Of a stretch of 64,000 bases of DNA, positions 16,768 through 25,051 are shown one piece after another; position 1 is the first letter of the stretch; each line of letters opens with the position of its first letter. The position numbers and the translations under genes are program-made. The notes under the pieces were generated by a model, which was not told the origin of the DNA, ran no database searches, and saw only the letters and a list, made by a program, of their open reading frames with translations. Source of the DNA: Pseudomonas fluorescens (GTDB lineage: Bacteria; Pseudomonadota; Gammaproteobacteria; Pseudomonadales; Pseudomonadaceae); assembly GCF_001648775.1 (NCBI RefSeq), contig NZ_LVEJ01000004.1, forward strand, positions 1 through 64,000, read 5' to 3'.

Positions 16768-17310
16768 ATGGCTATTAAAGAAGGTTTACGCCCCGGCGGC
16801 CGCAGTGCCCGGGTGCAAGATGCAATTCATTCGGCAGTCCGCGCGCTTCTGCAGGAGCAGGAGCGCTCGAGCGTGACCGTCCCGCAGATCGCTGCGCGTG
16901 CGGGGGTGACGCCGTCGACGATTTATCGGCGCTGGGGTGATCTCGCAGCGTTGCTCGCCGATGTCGCCCTCGCGCGCATGCGCCCCGACAGTGAGCCGGC
17001 GCAAACCGGCAGCTTGCGCAGCGATATTCGGGCGTGGGCCGAGCAGTATCTCGACGAAATGAGTTCGGAGCCCGGGCGCAACATGATGCGCGACGTCCAG
17101 GCCAGTGCTACGCCGGGCTACTGCGTGACGATCATTGGTGCGCAGTTGCAGACGATCATTGAGCGGCATCCCGATGAGGTGGCGCCGAGTGTCGATCGGT
17201 TGATCAATCTGGTGGTCGCGCCGGTGGTGTTCCGGATTCTGTTTTCGGCGGCGGCGCTGGAGGTGGATGAGCTTCATCGTCTGATCGAGATTGCGCTGCG
17301 TCAGGACTGA
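16768..17310 (+). CDS. TetR/AcrR-family transcriptional regulator
   Basis: 180 residues. The N-terminal DNA-binding domain covers about residues 14-62, with the helix-turn-helix VTVPQIAARAGVTPSTIYRRW followed by GDLAALLADV. The remainder is a helical ligand/dimer domain with an RPDSEPAQTGSLRSDIRAW start, as in the TetR_C_11 group. It is divergent from the MFS transporter, the usual arrangement for a repressor of its neighbour. The dyad at 16681-16719 is the natural operator candidate. Confidence 0.92.
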   Translation: MAIKEGLRPGGRSARVQDAIHSAVRALLQEQERSSVTVPQIAARAGVTPSTIYRRWGDLAALLADVALARMRPDSEPAQTGSLRSDIRAWAEQYLDEMSSEPGRNMMRDVQASATPGYCVTIIGAQLQTIIERHPDEVAPSVDRLINLVVAPVVFRILFSAAALEVDELHRLIEIALRQD

Positions 17311-17385
17311 CGCCTTCGCGAGCAGGCTCGCTCCCACAGTGGAATGCATCTCAAATCTGGGAGCGAGCCTGCTCGCGAAGGGGCC
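17311..17385. repeat. REPIN
   Basis: CGCCTTCGCGAGCAGGCTCG (continuing to CTCCCACA) and the inverse copy ending GCTCGCGAAGGGGCC are only ~17 bases apart. It begins one base after the tetR stop codon. The rest of the gap to the kinase gene shows nothing else recognisable. Confidence 0.88.
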
Positions 17386-17532
17386 CACCCGGTCACCCCA
17401 GAAACCGACGGGTTCCCCACCTGCGACACCCCGCCACGCCACGACCTTGGTCGACACTGACTAACCGCCCCGCGCATGCGAGACTGTCCGCCCGGGCAGG
17501 AGTGCCGGGGAGTCTTCTGTCGGGAGTGTTGC

Positions 17533-20500
17533 ATGTCGTTGTCCACCGGGCTGATCGCCGCCGTCGCCCTCGCCTATATGGCCATCATGTTCGCCATCGC
17601 CTTCTACGGCGACCGTCGCAGCGCGCCATTGCCGCCGCGCATGCGTGCCTGGGTGTACAGCCTGTCGCTGGCGGTTTACTGCACCAGTTGGACGTTCTTC
17701 GGTGCGGTTGGCCAGGCGGCGGAACAACTGTGGTCATTCCTGCCGATTTACCTCGGGCCGATCCTGCTGCTGGTCGGCGCGCCGTGGGTGTTGCAGAAAA
17801 TGGTGATGATCAGCAAACAGGAGAACATCACCTCCATCGCTGACTTTATCGCCGCGCGTTACGGCAAATCGCAATCGCTGGCGGTGGTCGTCGCGTTGAT
17901 CTGTCTGGTCGGCGTCCTCCCCTACATCGCCCTGCAACTCAAAGGCATCGTCCTCGGTGTGAACCTGTTGATCGGCGCCGGTGCCGATGCCATGGGCACC
18001 CGCGCCCAGGACACCGCGTTGATCGTGTCGCTGGTGCTGGCGCTGTTCACCATTGTCTTCGGCACGCGCAACCTCGACGCCACCGAGCACCACCGGGGCA
18101 TGGTCCTGGCGATTGCCTTCGAATCGCTGGTCAAATTGTTTGCCTTTCTTGCCGTAGGCGCCTTTGTGACGTTTGGCCTGTATGACGGTTTCGACGACCT
18201 GTTCAATCAGGCGATGCTCGCCCCGCGGCTGGAGGAGTACTGGAAAGAAACCATCAACTGGCCGTCGATGGTGGTGCAGACCGGCGTGGCGATGATGGCG
18301 ATCATTTGCCTGCCACGGCAGTTCCACGTAACAGTGGTGGAAAACATCGACCCACAGGATCTGCGCCTGGCCAAATGGGTGTTTCCCGCTTATCTGGCGT
18401 TGGCCGCACTGTTCGTCGTGCCGATCGCGCTGGCCGGGCAGATGCTGCTGCCGAGTGACGTCTTGCCCGACTCGTTCGTGATCAGCCTGCCACTGGCCCA
18501 GGCGCATCCGGCCTTGGCGGTGCTGGCCTTTATCGGTGGCGCCTCGGCGGCGACCGGCATGGTGATTGTTGCCAGCGTGGCGTTGTCGACCATGGTGTCC
18601 AACGACATGCTGTTGCCATGGTTGCTGCGGCGCAACAACGCCGAGCGCCCGTTCGAGGTGTTCCGCCAGTGGATGCTGTCGGTACGGCGCGTGAGCATCG
18701 TGGTGATTTTGTTGCTGGCGTATGTCAGCTATCGCTTGCTCGGCTCGACGGCGAGCCTGGCGACCATCGGCCAGATTGCCTTTGCAGCGGTCACCCAACT
18801 GGCGCCGGCCATGCTCGGCGCCTTGTACTGGAAACAAGCGAACCGTCGCGGCGTTTTCGCAGGCTTGGCTGCGGGCACTTTCCTCTGGTTTTACACGCTG
18901 ATCCTGCCGATTGCCGCGCACAGTCTCGGCTGGTCGCTGAGCAGTTTTCCGGGGCTGGCGTGGTTGCACAGCAACCCGCTGAACCTGCCGATCACCCCGC
19001 TGACCCAAGGCGTGGTGCTGTCGCTGGCGGGTAACTTCACGTTGTTTGCCTGGGTCTCGGTGCTGTCGCGCACGCGGGTGTCGGAACACTGGCAGGCCGG
19101 GCGTTTCATCGGTCAGGAGATCAGCGCGCGACCAAGTGCGCGCTCGATGCTGGCGGTGCAGATCGACGATTTGCTGCAACTGGCGGCACGTTTTGTCGGT
19201 GAAGAACGTGCGCGCCAGAGCTTTATCCGTTTCGCCTACCGTCAGGGCAAAGGCTTCAACCCGAACCAGAATGCCGACAGCGAATGGATCGCGCATACCG
19301 AGCGCTTGCTGGCCGGTGTTCTCGGCGCGTCTTCGACGCGCGCGGTAGTAAAAGCCGCCATCGAAGGTCGGGAAATGCAACTCGAGGACGTCGTGCGCAT
19401 CGCCGACGAAGCCTCGGAAGTGCTGCAGTTCAACCGCGCCCTGCTGCAAGGCGCCATCGAGAACATCACCCAAGGCATCAGCGTGGTCGACCAGTCGCTG
19501 AAACTGGTGGCCTGGAACCGCCGCTATCTGGAACTGTTCAACTACCCGGACGGCTTGATCAGCGTCGGCCGGCCGATTGCCGACATTATTCGCTACAACG
19601 CCGAACGCGGTTTGTGCGGCCCCGGCGAAGCGGAAGTGCATGTCGCCCGCCGTTTGCACTGGATGCGTCAGGGCCGCGCGCACACCTCTGAACGACTGTT
19701 TCCCAATGGACGAGTGATCGAGCTGATCGGCAATCCGATGCCCGGCGGCGGCTTCGTCATGAGTTTCACTGACATCACCGCGTTCCGCGAAGCCGAGCAG
19801 GCGCTGACTGAAGCCAACGAAGGCCTGGAACAACGGGTCAGCGAGCGTACTCAGGAGCTGTCGCAGCTCAATGTTGCCTTGACCGAAGCCAAGGGCACTG
19901 CCGAAGCGGCCAACCAGTCGAAAACCCGTTTCCTCGCGGCGGTCAGCCATGACTTGATGCAACCTTTGAACGCCGCGCGTCTGTTCTCCGCCGCCCTCTC
20001 CCATCAGGACGACGGCTTGAGCAGCGAAGCGCAGAAACTGGTGCAACACCTCGACAGTTCGCTGCGCTCGGCCGAGGACTTGATCAGCGATCTGCTGGAC
20101 ATTTCCCGCCTGGAAAACGGCAAGATCAACCCGGATCGCAAGGCGTTTGCGGTCAACGAGCTGTTCAACACGCTGGGCGCCGAATTCAAGGCACTGGCGC
20201 AGGAACAGGGTTTGAAGTTCCGGGTGCGCGGCAGTCATCTGCGCATCGACAGCGACATCAAATTGCTGCGGCGCATTTTGCAGAACTTTCTGACTAACGC
20301 TTTCCGTTACGCCAAAGGCCCGGTGCTGTTGGGCGTGCGGCGGCGCGACGGCGAGTTGTGTCTGGAGGTATGGGATCGCGGGCCGGGCATTCCAGAAGAC
20401 AAACAACAGGTGATTTTCGAGGAATTCAAACGCCTCGACAGCCATCAGACTCGCGCCGAGAAAGGACTTGGATTGGGTTTGGCGATTGCTGATGGCCTGT

Positions 20501-21003
20501 GTCGCGTGCTCGGTCATACGCTGCGCGTACGCTCATGGCCCGGGCGCGGCAGCGTGTTCAGCGTCAGCGTACCGCTGGCCCGCACGCAAGCCGTGCCAGC
20601 CAGCGCGGCTGTCGAATTGAATGGCAAATTGCTCAGCGGCGCGCAGGTGCTGTGCATCGATAACGAAGACAGCATCCTGATCGGCATGAATAGCCTGTTG
20701 AGTCGCTGGGGTTGTCAGGTGTGGACGGCGCGCAACCGTGAGGAATGTGCGGCGTTGTTGAGCGATGGCATGCGCCCGCAACTGGCGCTGGTCGACTATC
20801 ACCTCGATCACGGCGATACCGGCACAGAATTGATGGCGTGGTTGCGCACCACGCTGGGCGAGCCGGTGCCGGGGGTGGTGATCAGTGCGGACGGGCGACC
20901 GGAGATGGTTGCGCAGGTGCATGCGGCGGGGCTGGATTATCTGGCCAAACCGGTGAAGCCGGCGGCGTTGCGGGCGTTGTTGAGCCGGTATTTGCCGCTG
21001 TAA
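17533..21003 (+). CDS. SSS-type hybrid sensor histidine kinase/response regulator
   Basis: 1156 residues from ATG 17533 (GGGAG upstream). Domain order: a sodium/solute-symporter-like membrane domain of about 12-13 helices (1-~490); a linker; a PAS-7 type domain (~640-760, with GISVVDQSLKLVAWNRRYL); a coiled coil; HisKA with His806 in FLAAVSHDLMQPLNAAR; HATPase (DRGPGIPEDK, GLGLGLAI); and a C-terminal receiver with phospho-acceptor Asp1088 (LVDYHLDHGDTG) and the conserved lysine in YLAKPVKP. It belongs to the CbrA/NahK-like class, in which a symporter-like module may sense or carry a nutrient. No cognate regulator lies next to it. It matches the P. aeruginosa locus downstream of rdgC as I recall it. 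Confidence 0.95.
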   Translation: MSLSTGLIAAVALAYMAIMFAIAFYGDRRSAPLPPRMRAWVYSLSLAVYCTSWTFFGAVGQAAEQLWSFLPIYLGPILLLVGAPWVLQKMVMISKQENITSIADFIAARYGKSQSLAVVVALICLVGVLPYIALQLKGIVLGVNLLIGAGADAMGTRAQDTALIVSLVLALFTIVFGTRNLDATEHHRGMVLAIAFESLVKLFAFLAVGAFVTFGLYDGFDDLFNQAMLAPRLEEYWKETINWPSMVVQTGVAMMAIICLPRQFHVTVVENIDPQDLRLAKWVFPAYLALAALFVVPIALAGQMLLPSDVLPDSFVISLPLAQAHPALAVLAFIGGASAATGMVIVASVALSTMVSNDMLLPWLLRRNNAERPFEVFRQWMLSVRRVSIVVILLLAYVSYRLLGSTASLATIGQIAFAAVTQLAPAMLGALYWKQANRRGVFAGLAAGTFLWFYTLILPIAAHSLGWSLSSFPGLAWLHSNPLNLPITPLTQGVVLSLAGNFTLFAWVSVLSRTRVSEHWQAGRFIGQEISARPSARSMLAVQIDDLLQLAARFVGEERARQSFIRFAYRQGKGFNPNQNADSEWIAHTERLLAGVLGASSTRAVVKAAIEGREMQLEDVVRIADEASEVLQFNRALLQGAIENITQGISVVDQSLKLVAWNRRYLELFNYPDGLISVGRPIADIIRYNAERGLCGPGEAEVHVARRLHWMRQGRAHTSERLFPNGRVIELIGNPMPGGGFVMSFTDITAFREAEQALTEANEGLEQRVSERTQELSQLNVALTEAKGTAEAANQSKTRFLAAVSHDLMQPLNAARLFSAALSHQDDGLSSEAQKLVQHLDSSLRSAEDLISDLLDISRLENGKINPDRKAFAVNELFNTLGAEFKALAQEQGLKFRVRGSHLRIDSDIKLLRRILQNFLTNAFRYAKGPVLLGVRRRDGELCLEVWDRGPGIPEDKQQVIFEEFKRLDSHQTRAEKGLGLGLAIADGLCRVLGHTLRVRSWPGRGSVFSVSVPLARTQAVPASAAVELNGKLLSGAQVLCIDNEDSILIGMNSLLSRWGCQVWTARNREECAALLSDGMRPQLALVDYHLDHGDTGTELMAWLRTTLGEPVPGVVISADGRPEMVAQVHAAGLDYLAKPVKPAALRALLSRYLPL

Positions 21004-21019
21004 GTGGCGATTTCACTGA

Positions 21020-21090
21020 CGCCTTCGCGAGCAAGCTCGCTCCCACAAGGTTTCAGTGATCACTGTGGGAGCGAGCCTGCTCGCGAAGCT
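21020..21090. repeat. REPIN
   Basis: GCCTTCGCGAGCAAGCTCGC (to TCCCACA) faces GTGGGAGCGAGCCTGCTCGC across a ~16-base spacer. It lies between the convergent kinase and rmuC genes and may form their shared 3' end. Confidence 0.9.
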
Positions 21091-21097
21091 TTTGGGG

Positions 21098-22576
21098 TTA
21101 TTCCGGGAGTTCGACGAGGCCATCGACATCGGTCATCGCCCGCTCCAGCAGATCCGCCGGCAAGCTCTTGCTGGCCCGCGCACCCAGCAACTTGAGTTGC
21201 TCACTGCGACTGACCAGATTGCCCCGCCCTTCGGTCAATTTGTTACGCGCCGAGCTGTAGGCCTTGTCCAGTTGTTGCAGACGATTGCCGACCTCATCCA
21301 GGTCCTGGATAAACAAAACGAACTTGTCGTACAGCCAGCCCGCACGCTCGGCGATTTCCCGGGCGTTCTGGCTCTGGCGCTCCTGCTTCCACAAACTGTC
21401 GATCACCCGCAGCGTTGCCAGCAACGTGGTCGGGCTGACGATCACGATATTGCGGTCGAAGGCCTCCTGAAACAGCGTCGGTTCCGCCTGCAAAGCCGCG
21501 GAAAAAGCCGCTTCGATCGGCACGAACAGCAAAACGAAATCGAGGCTGTGCAGCCCTTCCAGACGCTTGTAGTCCTTGCCGGCCAGGCCTTTGACGTGAT
21601 TACGCAAGGACAGCACGTGCTGCTTGATCGCGATCTGCCCGAGGGTGTCGTCATCGGCAGCAACATATTGTTGATACGCGGTGAGACTGACCTTCGAGTC
21701 GACCACCACCTGCTTGTCGCCCGGCAGATAAATGATCACGTCAGGTTGAAAACGCTCACCGTCCGGGCCCTTCAGATTGACTTGGGTCTGATACTCGCGG
21801 CCCTTCTCCAACCCTGCGTGTTCGAGCACGCGCTCGAGGATCAGCTCGCCCCAGTTACCTTGGGTTTTCTGGCCTTTGAGGGCGCGGGTCAGGTTGGTCG
21901 CTTCATCACTCAGGCGCAGGTTGAGTGCCTGCAGGCGCTCCAGCTCCTTGGCCAGCGAGAAGCGCTCGCGGGCTTCGGCCTGGTAGCTTTCCTCTACGCG
22001 TTTTTCGAAAGACTGAATGCGTTCTTTCAACGGATCGAGCAACTGGCCGAGACGCTGTTGACTGGTCTCGGCGAAACGCTGTTCACGCTCATCGAAGATC
22101 TTGCCCGCCAGTTCGGCGAACTGCGCACGCAGTTCATCGCGTGAACCTTGCAGGTCGTTGAGGCGTTGTTGATGGCTGTCCTGCTGCTCGCGTAATTCTG
22201 CGTTCAGCGAGGCCGCCTGCGCGTCGAGGCGGCGCAGTTCGGCCTCCTTGTTGGCGCGTTCGAGATTCCATGCGTGAGAGGCGTCGCGGGCGTCGTCGCG
22301 CTCGATTTGCAGCAACTCGACTTCGCGGCGCAGGGCGGCAAGATCAGCCTGCTTGGCGGCATTGGCCTGAGCGAGGTCAGCGATTTCGTCGCGACTGGCG
22401 TCGAGCTGCGCGTTGAGCCCGTCCTGCGCCAGTTGTGCCATGGCCAGCCGCTCTTCGAGCAAGGCGACCTCGGCCTGGCCGTTACTGGCCCGGCGTTGCA
22501 GTTGCCAGGCCAGCGCCAGCAGCGGCAACCCCGCCCCTGCAAGCCCCAGCAATACGCTGGTCAAGTCCATAGCCAT
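21098..22576 (-). CDS. rmuC: RmuC, DNA recombination protein
   Basis: 492 residues from ATG 22576, which is best placed for the GGGAG Shine-Dalgarno (GTG 22582 and ATG 22570 are alternatives). An N-terminal membrane anchor (LTSVLLGLAGAGLPLLALAW) is followed by a long coiled coil (~30-200, repeated E/Q/L/A heptads). The RmuC nuclease-like domain then runs from ~210 with QGNWGELILERVLEHAGL, FQPDVIIYLPGDKQVVVDSKVSL and VSPTTLLATLRVIDSLW. The PD-(D/E)XK-like core D..(V)VDSK is intact. RmuC suppresses inversions at short inverted repeats. Confidence 0.96.
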   Translation of the reverse strand: MAMDLTSVLLGLAGAGLPLLALAWQLQRRASNGQAEVALLEERLAMAQLAQDGLNAQLDASRDEIADLAQANAAKQADLAALRREVELLQIERDDARDASHAWNLERANKEAELRRLDAQAASLNAELREQQDSHQQRLNDLQGSRDELRAQFAELAGKIFDEREQRFAETSQQRLGQLLDPLKERIQSFEKRVEESYQAEARERFSLAKELERLQALNLRLSDEATNLTRALKGQKTQGNWGELILERVLEHAGLEKGREYQTQVNLKGPDGERFQPDVIIYLPGDKQVVVDSKVSLTAYQQYVAADDDTLGQIAIKQHVLSLRNHVKGLAGKDYKRLEGLHSLDFVLLFVPIEAAFSAALQAEPTLFQEAFDRNIVIVSPTTLLATLRVIDSLWKQERQSQNAREIAERAGWLYDKFVLFIQDLDEVGNRLQQLDKAYSSARNKLTEGRGNLVSRSEQLKLLGARASKSLPADLLERAMTDVDGLVELPE

Positions 22577-22637
22577 AGCCACTCCCGCCGATCTTATAAA
22601 GCCTGAAGGTTAACCAAGGCGTCAGGTCTTGGACAGC

Positions 22638-22961
22638 TCAGTCTTCGATCAGACCGAGTTCCTGTTGCGCACGCCGGTCACCGGCACGGGCGGCCTGGCG
22701 CAGCAGATCCTGACCGATACGGCGATCGCGGGCATTGCCGCACTCGCGGCACATCAACTGACCGAGACGGCTTTGCGCAACAACTACGCCTTCGCGCGCC
22801 GGCTGCTTGAGCAGGCGCCCGGCCAGGTGCTTGGCATTGCGGCTGTCGCCAAGACGCGGGCTGTCGAGCAGCCATTCGGCCACGCGCACGGAAAATCGCT
22901 TGGGAGAGGTAACACGAGGAGGTTCTGAGGTAACAGGGTCTGATACTGAGCGAAACTTCAT
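22638..22961 (-). CDS. Small Sel1/TPR-like protein with a CxxC
   Basis: 107 residues from ATG 22961 (MKFRSVSDPVTSEPPRVTS); a longer reading starts further upstream without a better ribosome-binding site. The N-terminus is basic and probably unstructured. The second half holds helical repeat units (NAKHLAGRLLKQPAREGVVVAQSRLGQLM, and GQDLLRQAARAGDRRAQQELG) like Sel1 repeats, with a CRECGN motif between them that could bind a metal. It lies downstream of a DnaA-box-like dyad (23070-23090). No function can be assigned. Same strand as rmuC, 60 bases upstream of it, so the two may be co-transcribed. Confidence 0.65.
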   Translation of the reverse strand: MKFRSVSDPVTSEPPRVTSPKRFSVRVAEWLLDSPRLGDSRNAKHLAGRLLKQPAREGVVVAQSRLGQLMCRECGNARDRRIGQDLLRQAARAGDRRAQQELGLIED

Positions 22962-23922
22962 AAAGCACTGTGGGACAGATCGGAAGGCGCGCCACTCTAC
23001 TCTCTTTTTCTTACAGGTAAAGTCGAAAAACAACCCGGCACGCCCGTCCTAGAGCAAGCGCTCGGGACAATCCACAGAAGCTGTGGATAACTCAGTGGAC
23101 AACCGCCCTTCAACCCTCGCAAAGCCTTGTGGAATGGGGCTCGCAGTCAAACTGACGATTTTTTCACCAACAAAAAAAAGCGATGTTTTTCATTGACTTA
23201 AACTTTTGATGCAGGCAGCTACCGGAGTCAGGAATGATGTGACAGCGCCGTTACAGCCTGCGCAACTAATGTGCACAAGTACCTGTTACCCGGTTATATC
23301 GATGCGCTTTTTCGGGTCGTTTTGCTGAATTTTCTGGGGATAAGCCGGTCTGGCGCGGGCTTCATGAAAATATCTTCACCGACCGACGGTCGCAAACATG
23401 AGCCAATGCAGGGCGCGCCGGCGCATCGAGCGTTGAGGCTTGCAATCGCTGCAAACTTTTTTCACGCAGGGTTTGCTTTACCCATTTCGATCCGTTAGTA
23501 TCCGCGGCGTTAGTACCAAGCTGAAAGTCAATTCCGGTCGAACACATCCCCACGGTCAGCCTTCTACCAAGAAGCCCAGCCGAAAAAAGCGGGAACGACC
23601 CCTCGATGGTTTCCAGGTAAATCTTGCGCCAACACAGCCTTCGAATGATGCGAAGGGTGTTGCGAAGAACACTTACTCTGACCGAACCAACCTGCAAATT
23701 GATCAGGATCTTCACCCCGGGCCCAGAACCTTTGCCCTCGTTGTGATGCCTGCCCTCCTAAGTACCTACCTGCCAGCCCAAGCGCGCCAACTTAATAGCG
23801 CTTCAAACTGGCTGCTTTGTTCCAGTCGGGTTCTTCGTTCGATCAATGGTGATCGACGTTACTGGAACGTTTTAACGTTGCACGGTTCTTATCCGTGTCA
23901 TTTGTAGGAACACCTAATAACT
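22962..23922. other. Long gap without a convincing gene; possible RNA or leader
   Basis: 961 bases with lower GC than neighbours. Reading frames of 117 (minus, 23362-23715) and 155 codons (plus, 23440-23907) exist, but both lack a ribosome-binding site and pseudomonad codon use. The stretch contains TTGACT at ~23194, several short hairpins (for example CCTTCGAATGATGCGAAGG near 23640 and CGATCAATGGTGATCG near 23840), and an imperfect DnaA-box dyad at 23070-23090. It may contain a long 5' leader for the gene at 23923 or an unannotated small RNA. No known RNA family was recognised. Confidence 0.4.
23070..23090. promoter_or_regulatory. Second DnaA-box-like dyad
   Basis: ATCCACA (23070-23076), a 5-base spacer GAAGC, then TGTGGATAA (23082-23090). 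The right half matches the DnaA box fully and the left half over seven bases. Spacer length equals that of the dyad at 4230-4254. Confidence 0.4.
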
Positions 23923-24147
23923 ATGTCTACTCAAATCCATACTCAGGATGCCATTCGCACCCTAACCAACGCTTTTGCTCCGATGAACTGCCTGATCATG
24001 GCCGCTCGCAAAGGCTGCTTCAGCTTCACACTGGTCAACGAACACGGTATCGCCCGCCACAGCGAGCGTCTGTACCCCGATCAGTACTCCAGCGCCGAAC
24101 CGCTGCAGGCCGTGATCGACCGGACCCGTCAGGCATTGATTGCCTGA
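23923..24147 (+). CDS. Small conserved hypothetical protein, DUF1652-like
   Basis: 74 residues, start MSTQIHTQDAIRTLTNAF, with AGGAACACC upstream at a somewhat long distance. It is a compact alpha/beta protein: FAPMNCLIMAARKGCFSFTLVNE, then a HSERLYPDQYSS turn and an amphipathic C-terminal helix (AEPLQAVIDRTRQALIA). Size and layout recall the Pseudomonas-specific DUF1652 proteins (~70 residues with an FxPxxC opening), but I cannot confirm membership. A strong terminator follows at once, so it is monocistronic. A stretch of ~960 bases with no other gene lies upstream. Confidence 0.75.
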   Translation: MSTQIHTQDAIRTLTNAFAPMNCLIMAARKGCFSFTLVNEHGIARHSERLYPDQYSSAEPLQAVIDRTRQALIA

Positions 24148-24172
24148 GAGCCGAAAAGGCTGCAAAAAGCAC

Positions 24173-24200
24173 AAGCCCCGCTTAAAACGCGGGGCTTTTT
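24173..24200 (+). terminator. Rho-independent terminator
   Basis: AAGCCCCGC / GCGGGGCTT form a 9-bp stem with a TTAAAAC loop, followed by TTT. It lies 25 bases after the stop codon of the small gene at 23923. Confidence 0.92.
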
Positions 24201-24422
24201 ATTGCCTGATGTTTCGTTTTTTGCCCTTTGCGCTTAAGCACCATCGGATATAACGGTTATAACTCCACGCCGGAAATATTTTAAAAACAGGCCTTTACGT
24301 CGCGAATATGACACTACACTTCAACTCAAGCGGCGTGATCCGCTTCCGGCGAGCCTGAGTCGATCCACTGCTGCCAAGGCCCCTTCAGGTATCGCCGCCC
24401 AATAACAAGATCCGAGGGTTTT

Positions 24423-24905
24423 ATGGGTATCGCTGCCAGCGAACTGTGCCGCTATGTGATCCGTCCCACGCTGATTTATCTGGGGCGTCACAGCGCAACC
24501 GCCGAGTCCCTTTTACTGGGCATCGCTGCCAGCCAGTCCGCCCTCGGGTCCGCCCTGCATGACCGCCGTGGTCACGGCCTCTACCGCATTGCCGAGCATC
24601 GTCATCAGGCGCTGTGGGATGATTATCTGGCACTCGATCCGGAGCGCGCCAGTCTGGTTCGCGGCCTCGCCAGCCAACATGCGTTTCTCAGCGGCCCGCA
24701 TCTGGAACTGACCGTTAACCTGCGTTACGCCACAGCCATCGCCTGGCTGCTGGTAGAAGAACAAAACCCCACCCTCCCCGACCCCAACGACTTGCTGGGC
24801 ATGGCGCGCATCTGGCGTCAGACCTTTCAACCTCAGGGTCGTCTGCGTGATTTCACATACGCCTGGCAAACCTGTGTTTCACCGCTGAATCAGGTCGCTT
24901 GCTGA
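24423..24905 (+). CDS. Phage lysozyme-like protein without its catalytic Glu
   Basis: 160 residues, good GAGGG ribosome-binding site 8 bases before ATG. The layout RYVIRPTLIYLGRHSATAESLLLGIAASQSALGSAL, then GHGLYRIAEHRHQALWDDYLAL, then LTVNLRYATAIAWLLV, and a closing W-containing helix, follows a family of tailed-phage proteins I recall with a lysozyme/transglycosylase-like fold. In those the equivalent core reads GTAA-x-ES with a catalytic-type glutamate and a GxYQ(M)EP segment; here the positions are GIAASQS and GLYRIAE. A domesticated, probably non-hydrolytic derivative is inferred. It is a single gene upstream of a fadL-type porin. Confidence 0.7.
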   Translation: MGIAASELCRYVIRPTLIYLGRHSATAESLLLGIAASQSALGSALHDRRGHGLYRIAEHRHQALWDDYLALDPERASLVRGLASQHAFLSGPHLELTVNLRYATAIAWLLVEEQNPTLPDPNDLLGMARIWRQTFQPQGRLRDFTYAWQTCVSPLNQVAC

Positions 24906-25051
24906 CCCATGAGTTTTGCAAGATCGCTCATCAGGTCGCGAATCTGGTCGGATTGTCCTACAAAACCGCTCTAACTCAAGGCATACGGACTATAGCGCTG
25001 GGACGAAAATGTTGGTAATTTTCGCCCCGGTGATCACCAGGAGTTCTAATA

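Noticed and set aside
17734..20517. A 927-codon minus-strand frame opposite the sensor kinase
   Set aside because: Gln/Arg/His-rich antisense shadow without start signals; the kinase domains on the plus strand are intact.
23362..23907. Possible genes of 117 (minus) and 155 (plus) codons in the long gap
   Set aside because: No Shine-Dalgarno, atypical codon use and low-complexity composition; kept only as part of the gap description.
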